64,000 nt of DNA from Hallella multisaccharivorax DSM 17128 (GCF_000218235.1 NZ_GL945017.1:192111-256110), one strand, 5' to 3'; positions 10,391-20,876 are shown, counted from the first letter of the stretch. The notes: generated by a model from the letters alone, not told the origin. Made by a program: numbers and translations.

Positions 10391-13300
10391 TTAATCCATC
10401 TTCATGCTCAATCCAAGACCACGAAGCTCGTGGAGCAGGACATTCAGTGATTCAGGAATACCGGCAGCAGGCATCGGGTCACCTTTGACGATAGCCTCGT
10501 AAGCCTTTGAACGACCATTGACGTCATCACTCTTGATAGTAAGCATCTCCTGCAAGACATGGCTGGCTCCGAAACCTTCGAGAGCCCAAACCTCCATCTC
10601 TCCGAAACGCTGTCCACCGAACTGTGCCTTACCACCGAGTGGCTGCTGGGTAATCAAGCTGTACGGGCCAATAGAACGAGCATGCATCTTATCCTCAACC
10701 ATGTGGCCGAGCTTGAGGAAATAAGTAATACCCACGGTGGCCTTCTGGTCGAAAGGCTCTCCCGTCTCACCGTCATAGACAGTAGTCGAACACAGATTGG
10801 GCAGCTCAGCCTTGTCGGTCCACTCTTTAAGATCATCAAGCTTAGCGCCATCAAAGATAGGTGTAGCGAAACGCACGCCAAGTTTCTTACCGGCTGCTCC
10901 GAGGATAGCCTCGAATATCTGTCCAAGGTTCATACGAGATGGCACGCCCATGGGGTTCAGCACTAAGTCTACCGGACGGCCATCGGCCAAGAACGGCATA
11001 TCCTCTGCGCGGACAATCTTAGACACGATGCCCTTGTTACCATGTCGGCCAGCAAGCTTATCACCAACTTGGATCTTACGCTTCTTGGCAATGTAAACCT
11101 TTGCCATCTTAAGCACGCCAGAAGGAAGATCGTCACCGATAGTGATCGCAAACTTGCGACGGCTGAGCTCAGCATCCATCTGCTTTGCCTTACGCATGTA
11201 GTTAACAATAAGGCGACGGATAAGACCGTTGGTGTGATCATCGTCGGTCCAGTCATTACTTTGAATACCGTCATACTCAAGATTCTTGAGTGCCGCTACA
11301 GAGAACTTGCTGCCCTTTGTGATAATTTCAGCACCAGTATAGTCTTTCACGCCTTGAGAAACTTTATCCTCTGTAAGCTGCATGAGCTTGTCGACGAGCA
11401 TATTCTTCAACTCGTCCTGCTTTGCCTCATATTCCTCATCGACCTTCTGCAAGATGGCTTTGTCGCGCTTCTTCGACTCACGTGTCTTGATAGCACGAGA
11501 GAAGAGTTTCTTGTCGATAACGACACCACTCAGCGAAGGATTGGCTTTCAGTGAAGAATCCTTCACATCACCAGCCTTGTCACCGAAGATAGCGCGGAGC
11601 AACTTCTCCTCAGGTGACGGATCACTCTCACCTTTAGGCGAAATCTTGCCAATCATGATGTCTCCCGGTTCCACACGTGCACCGACACGGATCACACCGT
11701 TGTCGTCAAGGTCCTTCGTGGCTTCCTCACTTACATTAGGAATATCATTGGTAAAGACCTCCATACCACGCTTCGTTTCGCGAACATCAAGTGAATATTC
11801 ATCAACATGCACAGATGTTAATATATCCTCACGAACCATACGTTCGGAAATTACCACGGCATCCTCGTAGTTGTAACCCTTCCACGGCATATAAGCCACA
11901 AGAAGGTTACGACCCAGAGCAAGCTCACCATTCTCTGTAGCATATCCTTCGGTCAGGATATCACCTTTTTTAACACGCTGCCCCTTGTTACAGATAGGAC
12001 GGAGGTCAATCGTCATATTCTGATTGGTACGGCGGAACTTGGGAATACGATATTCCTTGAGCGCAGGCTCAAAGCTCACAAACTCATCGTCCTCTGTACG
12101 ATCGTACAAAATGCGAATTGTAGTGGCATCCACATAATCAATGACACCGTCACCTTCTGCAGTAATCATCGTGCGAGAATCCTCGCAAACCTGCTTCTCA
12201 AGGCCAGTACCAACGATAGGCGCATCATTATGAAGCAAAGGCACAGCCTGACGCATCATGTTACATCCCATCAACGCACGGTGGCCGTCATCATGCTCCA
12301 AGAAAGGAATCAGACTTGCGGAGACAGAAGCGATCTGCTGCGGAGAGACATCCATCAGGCTCACGCTCTCAGGCGTAACCACAGGGAAATCGGCAGCAAG
12401 ACGACAATGAACGAAGTCGCGTTTAAACGTACCATCAGCATTCAAAGGCGCATTGCCCTGTGCAATGAGCTGGCCATCCTCCTCCTCAGCGGTGAGGAAG
12501 ATGACTTTATTATTGTCGAGGTCCACCTTGCCGTCTTCCACCTTACGGTATGGCGTAGCGATGAAGCCAAGCTCATTGATGGAAGCATAGGTACAGAGTG
12601 AAGAAATCAAACCGATGTTAGGACCTTCAGGAGACTCGATAGGACACAGACGGCCGTAATGAGTATAGTGAACGTCACGGACCTCAAAACCCGCGCGCTC
12701 ACGGGACAGGCCACCAGGACCCAGAGCTGAAAGGCGGCGTTTATGCGTTACCTCAGCCAACGGGTTTGTCTGATCCATGAACTGACTCAACGGATTCGTA
12801 CCAAAGAACGAGTTGATGACACTTGAAATGGTTTTGGCATTGATAAGGTCTGTTGGTGTGAAGACCTCATTGTCACGCACATTCATGCGCTCCCTGATAG
12901 TACGACTCATACGGGCCAAACCAATAGAGAACTGATTGGCGAGCTGCTCACCCACCGTGCGGACACGACGGTTGCTCAGGTGGTCAATATCATCAACCGA
13001 AGCATTGCTGTTGATCAACTTAATGAGATACTTAATAATCTCAATGATATCTTCCTTCGTAAGCACGCGGACGTCAGGATCAATATCGAGACCAAGTTTC
13101 TTGTTGATACGATATCGGCCAACATCGCCTAAATCATAACGCTTGTCAGAGAAGAAAAGGTTCTGGAAGACCTCACGTGCAGAAGCATCATCAGCAGGAT
13201 CCGCATTGCGAAGCTGACGATAAATATAACGTACGGCCTCTATTTCATTATTCGATGGATCTTTGGCAAGTGTATTAAAGATAATCTCATAACGACTGGC

Positions 13301-14200
13301 TGCTTCCTCATTCTTATGAACAAGTACGGACTTAACACCTGCGTCAAATATCTCATCGATATTATCCTCGGTAATCTCTGTCTCACGCTCAAGAATCACC
13401 TCATTACGCGGCACGGTAACAACCTCACCCGTATCCTCATCCACGAAGTCCTCATTCCAGCTCTTCAGTACACGGGCTGCAAGCGTCTTCCCAATGAGGG
13501 CACGACGGTTCTTCTGAGTGACCTGCAACTCCTCAGCAAGATCGAAAATCTGTAAGATATCCTTGTCACTCTCATAACCAATAGCCCGAAGAAGGGTTGT
13601 AACCGGCAACTTTTTCTTACGATCGATGTATGCGAACATGACATTATTAATGTCTGTCGCAAACTCTATCCAAGAACCTTTAAAAGGAATGATACGTGCA
13701 CTATAAAGTGATGTGCCGTTAGCATGGACACCCTGACCAAAAAAGACACCAGGCGAACGATGCAATTGAGCAACAACGACACGCTCTGCTCCATTAATGA
13801 CAAAAGTTCCATTCTCCGTCATGTACGGAATCGTACCAAGGAAGACATCCTGAATGAAAGTGCCAAAATCCTCATGATCCGGGTCCGTGCAATAAAGTTT
13901 CATCTTAGCCTTTAAGGGAACGCTGTAGGTCAAGCCTCTCTCAAGGCACTCATCGATAGAGTATCGTGGGGGGTCTATATAGTAGTCGAGGAACTCGAGC
14001 ACAAAGTTATTACGCGTGTCTGTAATAGGGAAGTTCTCAGAGAACACCTTATACAAACCATCGTTTTTACGCTCCTCAGGCGGCGTATCGAGCTGAAGAA
14101 AATCACGAAACGACTTCAACTGCACGTCAAGGAAATCCGGAAAAGGATACGGATTCGGTACGCTTGCGAAATTGATTCTATTGTTAACGACTTGTGACAT
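10391..14200 (-). CDS. rpoB: DNA-directed RNA polymerase subunit beta
   Basis: A 1269-residue beta subunit. The rifampicin-binding region is visible ([25 protein letters not shown]), with wild-type-like DQ, H and R positions, as are the later blocks GRHGNKG and the C-terminal clamp segment. It lies between rplL and rpoC. Its expression relative to the ribosomal genes is probably set by the attenuator hairpin at 14261-14293. Confidence 0.99.
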   Translation of the reverse strand: MSQVVNNRINFASVPNPYPFPDFLDVQLKSFRDFLQLDTPPEERKNDGLYKVFSENFPITDTRNNFVLEFLDYYIDPPRYSIDECLERGLTYSVPLKAKMKLYCTDPDHEDFGTFIQDVFLGTIPYMTENGTFVINGAERVVVAQLHRSPGVFFGQGVHANGTSLYSARIIPFKGSWIEFATDINNVMFAYIDRKKKLPVTTLLRAIGYESDKDILQIFDLAEELQVTQKNRRALIGKTLAARVLKSWNEDFVDEDTGEVVTVPRNEVILERETEITEDNIDEIFDAGVKSVLVHKNEEAASRYEIIFNTLAKDPSNNEIEAVRYIYRQLRNADPADDASAREVFQNLFFSDKRYDLGDVGRYRINKKLGLDIDPDVRVLTKEDIIEIIKYLIKLINSNASVDDIDHLSNRRVRTVGEQLANQFSIGLARMSRTIRERMNVRDNEVFTPTDLINAKTISSVINSFFGTNPLSQFMDQTNPLAEVTHKRRLSALGPGGLSRERAGFEVRDVHYTHYGRLCPIESPEGPNIGLISSLCTYASINELGFIATPYRKVEDGKVDLDNNKVIFLTAEEEDGQLIAQGNAPLNADGTFKRDFVHCRLAADFPVVTPESVSLMDVSPQQIASVSASLIPFLEHDDGHRALMGCNMMRQAVPLLHNDAPIVGTGLEKQVCEDSRTMITAEGDGVIDYVDATTIRILYDRTEDDEFVSFEPALKEYRIPKFRRTNQNMTIDLRPICNKGQRVKKGDILTEGYATENGELALGRNLLVAYMPWKGYNYEDAVVISERMVREDILTSVHVDEYSLDVRETKRGMEVFTNDIPNVSEEATKDLDDNGVIRVGARVEPGDIMIGKISPKGESDPSPEEKLLRAIFGDKAGDVKDSSLKANPSLSGVVIDKKLFSRAIKTRESKKRDKAILQKVDEEYEAKQDELKNMLVDKLMQLTEDKVSQGVKDYTGAEIITKGSKFSVAALKNLEYDGIQSNDWTDDDHTNGLIRRLIVNYMRKAKQMDAELSRRKFAITIGDDLPSGVLKMAKVYIAKKRKIQVGDKLAGRHGNKGIVSKIVRAEDMPFLADGRPVDLVLNPMGVPSRMNLGQIFEAILGAAGKKLGVRFATPIFDGAKLDDLKEWTDKAELPNLCSTTVYDGETGEPFDQKATVGITYFLKLGHMVEDKMHARSIGPYSLITQQPLGGKAQFGGQRFGEMEVWALEGFGASHVLQEMLTIKSDDVNGRSKAYEAIVKGDPMPAAGIPESLNVLLHELRGLGLSMKMD

Positions 14201-14250
14201 AAATGGTATTTACCTTTGTCAATATGACAATGAAGCAGTAGCTTCAGAAA

Positions 14251-14293
14251 GATACAAAAGGGTTAGAACTCACTTACTTAGTGAATCCTAACC
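14251..14293 (-). terminator. Attenuator hairpin between rplL and rpoB
   Basis: On the minus strand a 14-bp stem with one G-U pair is formed between plus positions 14261-14274 and 14280-14293, with a 5-nt loop, followed by CTTTT. A second small stem, TGAAGC/GCTTCA, lies at 14231-14246. Partial termination between rplL and rpoB is known in other bacteria to lower polymerase subunit output relative to L7/L12. The same role is inferred here. Confidence 0.65.
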
Positions 14294-14362
14294 TTTGATA
14301 AAAAAATAGTAAGCAACATGAAAGTTCATGTAAATGAAACATCCATGTGATAAAGAGTCAAA

Positions 14363-14740
14363 TTACTTGAGCTCGACCTTAGCACCAGCCTCTTCGATGG
14401 CCTTCTTAAGATTCTCAGCCTCGTCCTTGGAAAGACCTTCCTTGATGGTAGCAGGAGCACCCTCAACAAGGGTCTTTGCTTCCTTCAGACCAAGACCACA
14501 AGCTTCCTTGACTGCCTTCACGACCTGGAGCTTGGTAGCGCCAACGTCAGTAAGAACCACGTCAAAGCTTGACTTCTCCTCGGCAGCAGCCTCACCGCCT
14601 GCTGCGGGACCTGCTGCAACAGCTACAGCTGCTGCTGCGGGCTCGATGCCATACTCGTCCTTGAGGACCTGAGCCAACTCATTAACTTCCTTAACAGTAA
14701 GGTTTACCAACTCTTCTGCAATAGCTTTTACGTCTGCCAT
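14363..14740 (-). CDS. rplL: 50S ribosomal protein L7/L12
   Basis: A 125-residue stalk protein. It has an N-terminal dimerisation helix (about residues 1-33), an alanine/glycine-rich hinge (about 35-55) and a C-terminal domain that binds translation factors, with [15 protein letters not shown] near residues 80-95. Multiple copies bind L10. It is preceded by rplJ with a 78-nt gap. Confidence 0.99.
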   Translation of the reverse strand: MADVKAIAEELVNLTVKEVNELAQVLKDEYGIEPAAAAVAVAAGPAAGGEAAAEEKSSFDVVLTDVGATKLQVVKAVKEACGLGLKEAKTLVEGAPATIKEGLSKDEAENLKKAIEEAGAKVELK

Positions 14741-14818
14741 TTTATTCTCTTTTTTAATTATTCTTGTTTTTTATTGATTCGACTTTATAGTTTTGAGCGT
14801 ATATACAACGCATCGACT

Positions 14819-15343
14819 TTACTCAGCGCGTTCGCCTAAAGTCTTAAGCACACCATGAATGGTGTTAGCGCCTGACTGCAGAGCAGAAACGACATTCTTC
14901 GCAGGTGACTGCAACAGAGCAACGATGTCAGCAATAACTTCGCCCTTGCTCTTAATAGCAGATAGCTCTTCAAGCTTGTCAGCACCTACATAGAATCCTT
15001 CCTCGGCATAAGCAGCCTTCAGAGAAGGAACACCTGCTGCCTTAATCTCCTTATCCTTCAGAAGCTTAGCAGGAATATTTGCAGTCTGAGTGAACAGCAC
15101 TGCAGTGCTACCCTTCAAAGTTCCATAAAGCTCAGAGAAATCCACCTCAGCCTTCTCGAATGCCTGATGAAGAAGCTTGTTCTTCACCACAACCATCTTA
15201 ATCTCACTCTTGAAGCACTTACGACGGAAAGAGGATGTAGCCTCTGCATCCATACCAGTGACGTCAACAAGATAGAAGTGAGGATATTCCGTCAGCTTCT
15301 TACCAAGTTCTACAATAATAGTATCTTTTTGTTCTTTCTTCAT
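14819..15343 (-). CDS. rplJ: 50S ribosomal protein L10
   Basis: A 174-residue L10 protein with the N-terminal RNA-binding domain (FYLVDVTGM, SSFRRKCF) and a C-terminal helix that anchors L7/L12 dimers. It starts 19 nt after the rplA stop codon. L10 commonly represses its own operon; no leader structure for this could be assigned by eye. Confidence 0.98.
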   Translation of the reverse strand: MKKEQKDTIIVELGKKLTEYPHFYLVDVTGMDAEATSSFRRKCFKSEIKMVVVKNKLLHQAFEKAEVDFSELYGTLKGSTAVLFTQTANIPAKLLKDKEIKAAGVPSLKAAYAEEGFYVGADKLEELSAIKSKGEVIADIVALLQSPAKNVVSALQSGANTIHGVLKTLGERAE

Positions 15344-15362
15344 TTTACCAAACTTTTAAAAG

Positions 15363-16058
15363 TTAAATGCCGAGAGATTTGGGATCAATCTTGATACCCT
15401 TACTCATCGTACTTGAAAGGAAGATACTCTTAATGTATGTACCCTTGGCAGCGGCGGGCTTAAGCCGGATTACGGTATTCAAGAACTCCTTGGCATTGCC
15501 ATAAATCTGATCAGCGGTCATAGAGATCTTACCGATAGAAGTATGAATGATACCAGCCTTGTCTACCTTAAAATCAATCTTACCCTGCTTTACCTCTTTC
15601 ACGGCCTTGGCGACATCCATTGTCACCGTGCCACTCTTGGGGTTAGGCATCAAACCACGGGGACCAAGCACACGGCCTAAAGGACCTACCTTTCCCATGC
15701 AGGAAGGCATCGTAATGATCACATCAACGTCAGTCCAGCCGCCCTTAATCTTCTCAACATATTCGTCGAGACCAACATAATCAGCACCAGCTGCCTTAGC
15801 AGCCTCTTCCTGATCAGGCGTGCAGAGAGCAAGCACACGAGTCACCTTACCGGTACCGTTAGGCAGTGACACAACGCCACGGACCATTTGGTTAGCCTTT
15901 CGGGGATCCACGCCAAGACGCACATCAATATCAAGCGACGCATCGAACTTTGTCGTGGTAATTTCCTTAACAAGCTCGGAAGCCTCCTTCAGAGTGTATG
16001 CCTTTCCTACTTCAACCTTATCAGCTACTGATTTCTGATTCTTTGTCAGTTTACTCAT
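15363..16058 (-). CDS. rplA: 50S ribosomal protein L1
   Basis: A 231-residue L1 protein of normal length. The conserved segment [17 protein letters not shown] lies at about residues 137-153. It binds 23S rRNA at the L1 stalk. It follows rplK with a 23-nt gap and is part of the secE-rpoC transcription unit. Confidence 0.98.
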   Translation of the reverse strand: MSKLTKNQKSVADKVEVGKAYTLKEASELVKEITTTKFDASLDIDVRLGVDPRKANQMVRGVVSLPNGTGKVTRVLALCTPDQEEAAKAAGADYVGLDEYVEKIKGGWTDVDVIITMPSCMGKVGPLGRVLGPRGLMPNPKSGTVTMDVAKAVKEVKQGKIDFKVDKAGIIHTSIGKISMTADQIYGNAKEFLNTVIRLKPAAAKGTYIKSIFLSSTMSKGIKIDPKSLGI

Positions 16059-16081
16059 TTTACTTAATCAAATTGAAGTTG

Positions 16082-16525
16082 TTACTTACTCTCAGGGAAT
16101 TCCCCAGAAACATTGATACCCATGCTTCGTGCAGTACCTGCAACGAGTCTCATCGCACTCTCCACCGTGAAGCAGTTCAGATCAGCCATCTTGTCTTCGG
16201 CGATAGCCTTCACCTGATCCCAAGTCACTGTAGCGACTTTCTTACGGTTGGGCTCACCGGAGCCACTCTTCACCTTTGCGGCTTCCCTCAACTGAACAGC
16301 AGCAGAAGGAGTCTTAATGATGAAGCTGAAAGACTTGTCAGTGTAATATGTGATGACTACAGGCAACACCTTGCCAGCCTTGTCCTGGGTACGGGCATTG
16401 AACTCTTTGCAGAATCCCATAATATTAATACCCTTGGAACCCAGAGCAGGGCCAACGGGTGGTGAAGGATTCGCTGCCCCGCCCTTAATCTGCAATTTGA
16501 TTAAACCAGCAACTTCTTTAGCCAT
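16082..16525 (-). CDS. rplK: 50S ribosomal protein L11
   Basis: A 147-residue L11 protein. The N-terminal [22 protein letters not shown] (broken here at [15 protein letters not shown]) with prolines near residues 20-25 is the thiostrepton/factor-interacting segment. The C-terminal RNA-binding domain ends with [11 protein letters not shown]. It lies between nusG and rplA. Confidence 0.98.
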   Translation of the reverse strand: MAKEVAGLIKLQIKGGAANPSPPVGPALGSKGINIMGFCKEFNARTQDKAGKVLPVVITYYTDKSFSFIIKTPSAAVQLREAAKVKSGSGEPNRKKVATVTWDQVKAIAEDKMADLNCFTVESAMRLVAGTARSMGINVSGEFPESK

Positions 16526-16578
16526 TTCTTTATTAAATCTAAATAATTAAAATATAAACCGAGAGCAGCCCGTAACAA

Positions 16579-17127
16579 CTACTCTGCGATTTTCTCTACT
16601 TGCGCATAACTAAGCTCTAACGGCGTGTTACGACCGAAGATCTTAACCATAACCTTTAATGTGTGTTTCTCAGTATTGATGTCCTCAATGACACCTTCAA
16701 ATCCGGAGAACGGGCCATCGATGACTTTGATAGTCTCATCCAGAATATAAGGTACATCGGAAGTCATCTCCTTCGAGGACTCTTCCGCAGCGCCCAACAT
16801 TCTGTTGATCTGAGATAAAGGAACCGGACTGGGATGGCTCAAGCCACCAAGGAATCCCAGACAATTGGGCATGAACCTTAAAGTAGAAGCAAGATCCGGA
16901 GTCATTTCAGCCTCAACAAACACATAACCGGGAAGGGAAATTCTTTCCTTCTCAACGATTTTGCCATTGCGAGAGACTGCATGCTTCTCCATTGGAATCA
17001 TCACTTGAGACACATGATCCGAGATGACATGGTTGTGTCTCATCTCGTTCTCAATGTATTCCTTAAGTTTTGCTTCCTTACCACTGATGGCACTCATCAC
17101 GTACCACTTCTTATTAGAATCAGCCAT
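16579..17127 (-). CDS. nusG: Transcription termination/antitermination protein NusG
   Basis: A protein of 182 residues from the ATG at 17127. An upstream in-frame TTG at 17133 would add two residues and is less likely. The NGN domain (KWYVMSAISGKEAKLKEYIE) is followed by a C-terminal KOW domain (VIDGPFSGFEGVIEDI). It binds RNA polymerase and links it to Rho or the ribosome. The gene is 14 nt from secE. Confidence 0.97.
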   Translation of the reverse strand: MADSNKKWYVMSAISGKEAKLKEYIENEMRHNHVISDHVSQVMIPMEKHAVSRNGKIVEKERISLPGYVFVEAEMTPDLASTLRFMPNCLGFLGGLSHPSPVPLSQINRMLGAAEESSKEMTSDVPYILDETIKVIDGPFSGFEGVIEDINTEKHTLKVMVKIFGRNTPLELSYAQVEKIAE

Positions 17128-17141
17128 TGTCAATCAAAGGA

Positions 17142-17351
17142 TTATCCAGGGTAGATGACACCCATGAGATTCTTAAACACCAAATCCATCACAAAAACAA
17201 CAACCGCGATGACAAGGGAAGCTGTTAAAACAATCACCGCGCTGTGAGTCAGTTCATGTGGTGTGGGCCATGTTGTCTTATGTGCAAGCTCGTCATAGCA
17301 AGCTATACAATAATTTTCAAATCTATTACAGAGATTGCCTATCTTACTCAT
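17142..17351 (-). CDS. secE: Preprotein translocase subunit SecE
   Basis: A small inner-membrane protein of 69 residues from the ATG at 17351 (MSKIGNLCNRFENY). A longer frame starting at 17396 would overlap the tRNA-Trp gene and is rejected. The W-x-T-P-E/H-type segment KTTWPTPHELTHS precedes one transmembrane helix (VIVLTASLVIAVVVFVMDLVF). It clamps SecY in the Sec translocon. Confidence 0.95.
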   Translation of the reverse strand: MSKIGNLCNRFENYCIACYDELAHKTTWPTPHELTHSAVIVLTASLVIAVVVFVMDLVFKNLMGVIYPG

Positions 17352-17366
17352 TGTAAATCTTTTAAG

Positions 17367-17439
17367 CACGGGTTGGAAGGCTCGAACTCCCGACACCTGG
17401 TTTTGGAGACCAGTGCTCTACCAACTGAGCTAAACCCGT
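17367..17439 (-). tRNA. tRNA-Trp (CCA)
   Basis: A 73-nt cloverleaf. The acceptor stem is ACGGGTT/AACCCGT and the anticodon stem CTGGT/ACCAG encloses the loop CTCCAAA with anticodon CCA. The T-arm contains GTTCGAG. CCA is not encoded. It lies between tuf and secE. Confidence 0.96.
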
Positions 17440-17443
17440 ATAC

Positions 17444-17531
17444 AGTTAGGAGTCGTAAGTTAGAAGTTAGTAGTTAAACTGAGTGACATAAAATACCACA
17501 ACTTACAACTACCAACTTCTAACTCCTAACT
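17444..17531. repeat. Large imperfect inverted repeat between tuf and tRNA-Trp
   Basis: The left arm (17444-17453 plus 17461-17475) matches the reverse complement of the right arm (17507-17531) at 24 of 25 positions, with a 7-nt insertion (17454-17460) in the left arm. It is built from simple TTAGGAGTTAGAAGTTAG-like sequence. In the operon RNA the hairpin ends 4 nt before the mature 5' end of tRNA-Trp. No U-tract follows. Confidence 0.8.
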
Positions 17532-17537
17532 ATTTTG

Positions 17538-18746
17538 TTATCCTTCCTCGGCTACATCGGGAAGGATCTTGGTGATCTGGCCAGAGCCTACTGTACGTCC
17601 TCCCTCACGGATAGCGAAGCGAAGACCCTCATTCAGGGCAACCTTATAGATCAGACGGACCTCAATCTCTACGTTGTCACCAGGCATCACCATGTCTACA
17701 CCTTCGGGAAGAGTGATCTCACCTGTGCAGTCCATAGTGCGGAGATAGAACTGAGGACGATAGCGGTTGCCGAACGGAGTGTGACGGCCACCCTCTTCCT
17801 TCTTCAGCACGTAGATGGATGCCTTAAAGTGATCGTGAGGAGTAATAGCACCCGGGTGCACAACTACCATACCACGCTTCACCTCTTCCTTGTCGATACC
17901 GCGGAGCAGCAGGCCAACGTTATCACCGGCCTCGCCCTCGGGCAGAGTCTTGCGGAACATCTCAACACCTGTGATGACAGACTTCTTGTCCTCGCCAAGG
18001 CCAAGGAGCTGAACCTCGTCACCGATCTTGCAACGGCCGGTCTCAATACGTCCAGTAGCCACTGTACCACGACCTGTGATAGAGAACACGTCCTCAACAG
18101 GCATCAAGAAAGGCTTATCAACCTCACGGGTAGGCTCCTGAATCCAACTGTCAACAGCGTCCATGAGTTCCATGATCTTGTCTTCCCACTTCTTCACACC
18201 GTTCAGTGCACCGAGAGCAGAACCACAGATGATAGGAGTATCCTCCTCATATCCATAGGAGGTAAGCAGATCCTGCACGTCCATCTTCACGAGGTCAATC
18301 ATCTCATCGTCGACTTCAGGATCATCGCACTTGTTCAAGAACACGACCATACGGGGCACATTCACCTGACGGGCGAGCAGCACGTGCTCACGGGTCTGAG
18401 GCATAGGACCGTCGGTAGCGGCAACAACGAGGATAGCACCATCCATCTGAGCGGCACCCGTAACCATGTTCTTCACATAGTCAGCGTGACCCGGACAGTC
18501 CACGTGAGCGTAATGACGCTTAGCGGTCTCATACTCAATGTGGGCGGTGTTGATGGTGATACCACGCTCCTTCTCCTCCGGAGCGTTATCAATCTGATCG
18601 AAGGACTTCACTTCCTCACCGGTGCCGAGGCGCTCGTGAAGCACCTTCGAGATGGCAGCGGTCAGAGTGGTCTTACCATGGTCCACGTGACCGATGGTAC
18701 CAATGTTAACATGCGGTTTGGTGCGCACATAAACCTCTTTTGCCAT
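17538..18746 (-). CDS. tuf: Elongation factor Tu
   Basis: A 402-residue translational GTPase that brings aminoacyl-tRNA to the ribosome. The P-loop GHVDHGKT (residues 19-26), the DCPG switch II motif (residues 82-85 approximately) and NKCD are intact. Domains II and III follow, with [13 protein letters not shown] and the C-terminal GSGQITKIL. The gene is flanked by the tRNA cluster upstream and tRNA-Trp downstream. This is the same order as thrU-tyrU-glyT-thrT-tufB in Escherichia coli. Confidence 0.99.
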   Translation of the reverse strand: MAKEVYVRTKPHVNIGTIGHVDHGKTTLTAAISKVLHERLGTGEEVKSFDQIDNAPEEKERGITINTAHIEYETAKRHYAHVDCPGHADYVKNMVTGAAQMDGAILVVAATDGPMPQTREHVLLARQVNVPRMVVFLNKCDDPEVDDEMIDLVKMDVQDLLTSYGYEEDTPIICGSALGALNGVKKWEDKIMELMDAVDSWIQEPTREVDKPFLMPVEDVFSITGRGTVATGRIETGRCKIGDEVQLLGLGEDKKSVITGVEMFRKTLPEGEAGDNVGLLLRGIDKEEVKRGMVVVHPGAITPHDHFKASIYVLKKEEGGRHTPFGNRYRPQFYLRTMDCTGEITLPEGVDMVMPGDNVEIEVRLIYKVALNEGLRFAIREGGRTVGSGQITKILPDVAEEG

Positions 18747-18828
18747 AGTTTAACTGTTTATTTGTTGTTTAATTAATCGATAGCTGTTTAGCATTCCTCC
18801 GCGCCGCTATAGGGCGGCAACTAAAGAG

Positions 18829-18900
<72 letters not shown>

Positions 18901-18907
18901 ATTTGAG

Positions 18908-18980
18908 AGCGGAAAACGGGGCTCAAACCCGCGACCCCCAGCTTGGAAGGCTAGTGCTCTATCAACTGAGCTATTTCCGC
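18908..18980 (-). tRNA. tRNA-Gly (TCC)
   Basis: A 73-nt cloverleaf. The acceptor is GCGGAAA/TTTCCGC and the anticodon loop CTTCCAA gives TCC. The T-loop is GTTTGAG. It lies 7 nt from tRNA-Thr(GGT). Confidence 0.96.
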
Positions 18981-18997
18981 AATATCCCTTTCGAGCG

Positions 18998-19080
18998 TGG
19001 GTGGTGATGGATTCGAACCACCGAAGGCAAGAGCCAGCAGATTTACAGTCTGCCCCATTTGGCCACTCTGGTAACCACCC
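18998..19080 (-). tRNA. tRNA-Tyr (GTA)
   Basis: An 83-nt tRNA with the long variable arm of bacterial tRNA-Tyr. The acceptor is GGGTGGT/ACCACCC and the anticodon loop CTGTAAA gives GTA. Confidence 0.96.
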
Positions 19081-19094
19081 GTCTTTTTACTCTG

Positions 19095-19168
19095 AGCCTC
19101 TTGTCGGATTCGAACCAACGACCCCGAGATTACAAATCACGTGCTCTGGCCAACTGAGCTAAAGAGGC
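19095..19168 (-). tRNA. tRNA-Thr (TGT)
   Basis: A 74-nt cloverleaf. The acceptor is GCCTCTT/AAGAGGC and the anticodon loop TTTGTAA gives TGT. The anticodon stem (CGTGA/TCTCG) has a central U-U mismatch. It is the first gene of the tRNA-tuf-rpoC operon. Confidence 0.94.
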
Positions 19169-19176
19169 GTATCAAT

Positions 19177-19253
19177 GCAGCCGTCCTACTGGCCGAACAA
19201 TTGACTCGTTGTAAAACGGCTGCAAAGGTACTATTTATTTTTCAATCTCCAAA
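19177..19253 (-). promoter_or_regulatory. Promoter and leader hairpin of the tRNA-tuf-rpoC operon
   Basis: On the minus strand a -33 TTTG (19250-19253), a 19-nt spacer and a -7 TACCTTTG (19223-19230) match the Bacteroidota consensus exactly. The leader contains an inverted repeat, GCAGCCGT (19216-19223) with ACGGCTGC (19177-19184), which may be a processing signal ahead of the first tRNA. Confidence 0.75.
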
Positions 19254-19270
19254 ACTTTTTGAGGAAATTT

Positions 19271-19573
19271 TCAATGGTTACGTATTTTTTCCTTGAATTT
19301 CGTCAGTTGCTCCCGCAAGCTGTCTACGCACAGATCAACACCTTCCTCGAAGGTGTCGCACGTCTTGGCGACATAGATAGGATTGCCGTTGGGCACCGTA
19401 ACGGTGACACTGGTCTCCTTGTTGAGCGCGGCAGCAGGCTTGACAACCTTTAATTGCACCTCTACTTTCTTAATATCTTCAAATGATTTCTCCAACTTAG
19501 CGACCTTCTTCTCTATGAAGGCCTGCAGCTTTTCGGTAGTGTCGAAGTGGATCGACTTAATGTTAACTTCCAT
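19271..19573 (-). CDS. hpf: Ribosome hibernation-promoting factor, HPF/YfiA family
   Basis: About 100 residues from the ATG at 19573 (MEVNIKSIHFDTTEKL). Another in-frame ATG at 19582 would add three residues. It is a short HPF without the long C-terminal dimerisation domain. It binds the 30S decoding region in stationary phase and inactivates ribosomes. It lies 25 nt behind the xerC-like gene and is likely co-transcribed with it. Confidence 0.92.
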   Translation of the reverse strand: MEVNIKSIHFDTTEKLQAFIEKKVAKLEKSFEDIKKVEVQLKVVKPAAALNKETSVTVTVPNGNPIYVAKTCDTFEEGVDLCVDSLREQLTKFKEKIRNH

Positions 19574-19597
19574 AGTTACCATTGTTAAAGGTTAAAC

Positions 19598-20476
19598 TCA
19601 TGCCCGGGGATGGGCGTTCTTATACACTCGGCGGAGCTGCTCGAAGGTGGTATGTGTGTACACCTCCGTGGTCGACGCGCTGGCGTGCCCCAACAGTCTC
19701 CTCACACTTTCTATACTCGCGCCGTGGTTGAGCATCGCTGTGGCGAAGGTATGCCGCAACACGTGCGGCGAGAGCTTCTTCTGCGTGCTCACGAGCGAGA
19801 GCTTGGCCTTGACGCGGCGTCTCACTTCCTCGGTAGTGACGCGGTCCCCTCTTGGCGTGACAAACACCGCTTCAGCATGTCGGGGCACCTCTCGGTCTCT
19901 GACTGCCATATAGTGGCGGAGCGTTTGCGCAAGTTCATCACCATAGGGCACCACCCGCTGCTTGTTACCTTTACCGGTCACTTTCAGCTGGTGATTGTTG
20001 CTGTCGATGTCCACATCGTTAAGCCCCGTCAGTTCTGACACACGGATACCCGTCTCATAAAACATAGTGATAATCGCCTTGTCGCGGACCTCCTCGAAGC
20101 TGTCTCCCCAAGGCAGATCGTCGAGCAGACGGTTCATCTCACTCTCTTTGAGAAACACAGGCAACCGCTTGCGCACTTTTGGCGGTTCTAATCGGTAGGT
20201 AGGGTCGCGCTCTACATAATGCCTTGCCAAAGCAAAGCGGAAGAGAGAGCGCAGGGCTGCGAAACGCGTACCGACACTGGATGCTTCCATCCCACCATCG
20301 ACGAGATGCTCCATCCAGTCGCGGACGATGTCCTCGTCGACCGTTGGCCAGTCGAGCCCACTGTCAAGATGACGAAAGAAATTCTCGAACTCTCTGATTG
20401 AGCACTCATAAGACACGACGGTCTTCGGCGAACGCCGGCGCTCATAGCGTAAATAATCGAGAAAATCGTTGACCAT
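19598..20476 (-). CDS. xerC: Tyrosine recombinase XerC-like
   Basis: A 292-residue integrase-family recombinase from the ATG at 20476. A TTG at 20485 would add three residues. The N-terminal SAM-like domain (FLDYLRYERRRSPKTVVSYE) is followed by the catalytic domain with Arg in TGIRVSELTGL, HVLRHTFATAML, LLGHASASTTEVYTH and the nucleophilic Tyr. It should act at dif to resolve chromosome dimers. The core-gene context supports a housekeeping role rather than a phage integrase. Confidence 0.88.
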   Translation of the reverse strand: MVNDFLDYLRYERRRSPKTVVSYECSIREFENFFRHLDSGLDWPTVDEDIVRDWMEHLVDGGMEASSVGTRFAALRSLFRFALARHYVERDPTYRLEPPKVRKRLPVFLKESEMNRLLDDLPWGDSFEEVRDKAIITMFYETGIRVSELTGLNDVDIDSNNHQLKVTGKGNKQRVVPYGDELAQTLRHYMAVRDREVPRHAEAVFVTPRGDRVTTEEVRRRVKAKLSLVSTQKKLSPHVLRHTFATAMLNHGASIESVRRLLGHASASTTEVYTHTTFEQLRRVYKNAHPRA

Positions 20477-20523
20477 TTCATCCAACAGTTAAGCACCTAC
20501 TGACACTTCGGTGATTTCTATTG

Positions 20524-20555
20524 CGAATTTATGGAAATTATTTGATGCTACCAAA
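20524..20555 (-). promoter_or_regulatory. Probable promoter for xerC-hpf
   Basis: On the minus strand a -33 TTTG (20552-20555), a 20-nt spacer and a -7 TAAATTCG (20524-20531, one mismatch) lie between the rpsU stop and the xerC start. Confidence 0.5.
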
Positions 20556-20570
20556 TTTTTTAAGAAGATT

Positions 20571-20762
20571 TTACTCTTCCTCGTCACGCATGTGCTGCAC
20601 GTAAACGGCGTGTTCCATCTTGAGACGCTTCTTGACAGATGGCTTGTCAAACTGCTGACGGGCACGAAGCTCCTTGATGACACCTGTCTTTTCGAACTTT
20701 CTCTTGAACTTCTTGAGAGCTCTCTCGATGTTCTCGCCTTCCTTTACGGGTACAATAATCAT
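20571..20762 (-). CDS. rpsU: 30S ribosomal protein S21
   Basis: A 63-residue basic protein typical of S21 (MIIVPVKEGENIERALKKFK, then the Arg/Lys-rich C-terminal half). In Bacteroidota S21 helps hold the 16S rRNA 3' tail, which relates to the weak use of Shine-Dalgarno sites. It is followed by xerC and preceded by its own promoter. Confidence 0.96.
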   Translation of the reverse strand: MIIVPVKEGENIERALKKFKRKFEKTGVIKELRARQQFDKPSVKKRLKMEHAVYVQHMRDEEE

Positions 20763-20844
20763 TTTGTTTTGGTTTTAAAAATTTAAATTAGACATGCGCT
20801 CCGCGGTATGGGCATAATACGCCCTCACCACGAGAAGCGGATGC

Positions 20845-20876
20845 AAAATTACTGGTTATTTTTCAGATGGCCAAAC
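20845..20876 (-). promoter_or_regulatory. rpsU: Promoter of rpsU
   Basis: On the minus strand a -33 TTTG (20873-20876), a 20-nt spacer and a -7 TAATTTTG (20845-20852) match the consensus. The leader is about 75 nt. Repeat array 2 begins 53 bp upstream of the -33 box. Confidence 0.75.

Noticed and set aside
17352..17396. N-terminal extension of SecE
   Set aside because: It would lie inside the tRNA-Trp gene; the ATG at 17351 gives a normal SecE.
17535..18776. 413-residue plus-strand frame opposite tuf
   Set aside because: Antisense shadow of a strongly codon-biased gene; tuf on the minus strand is certain.
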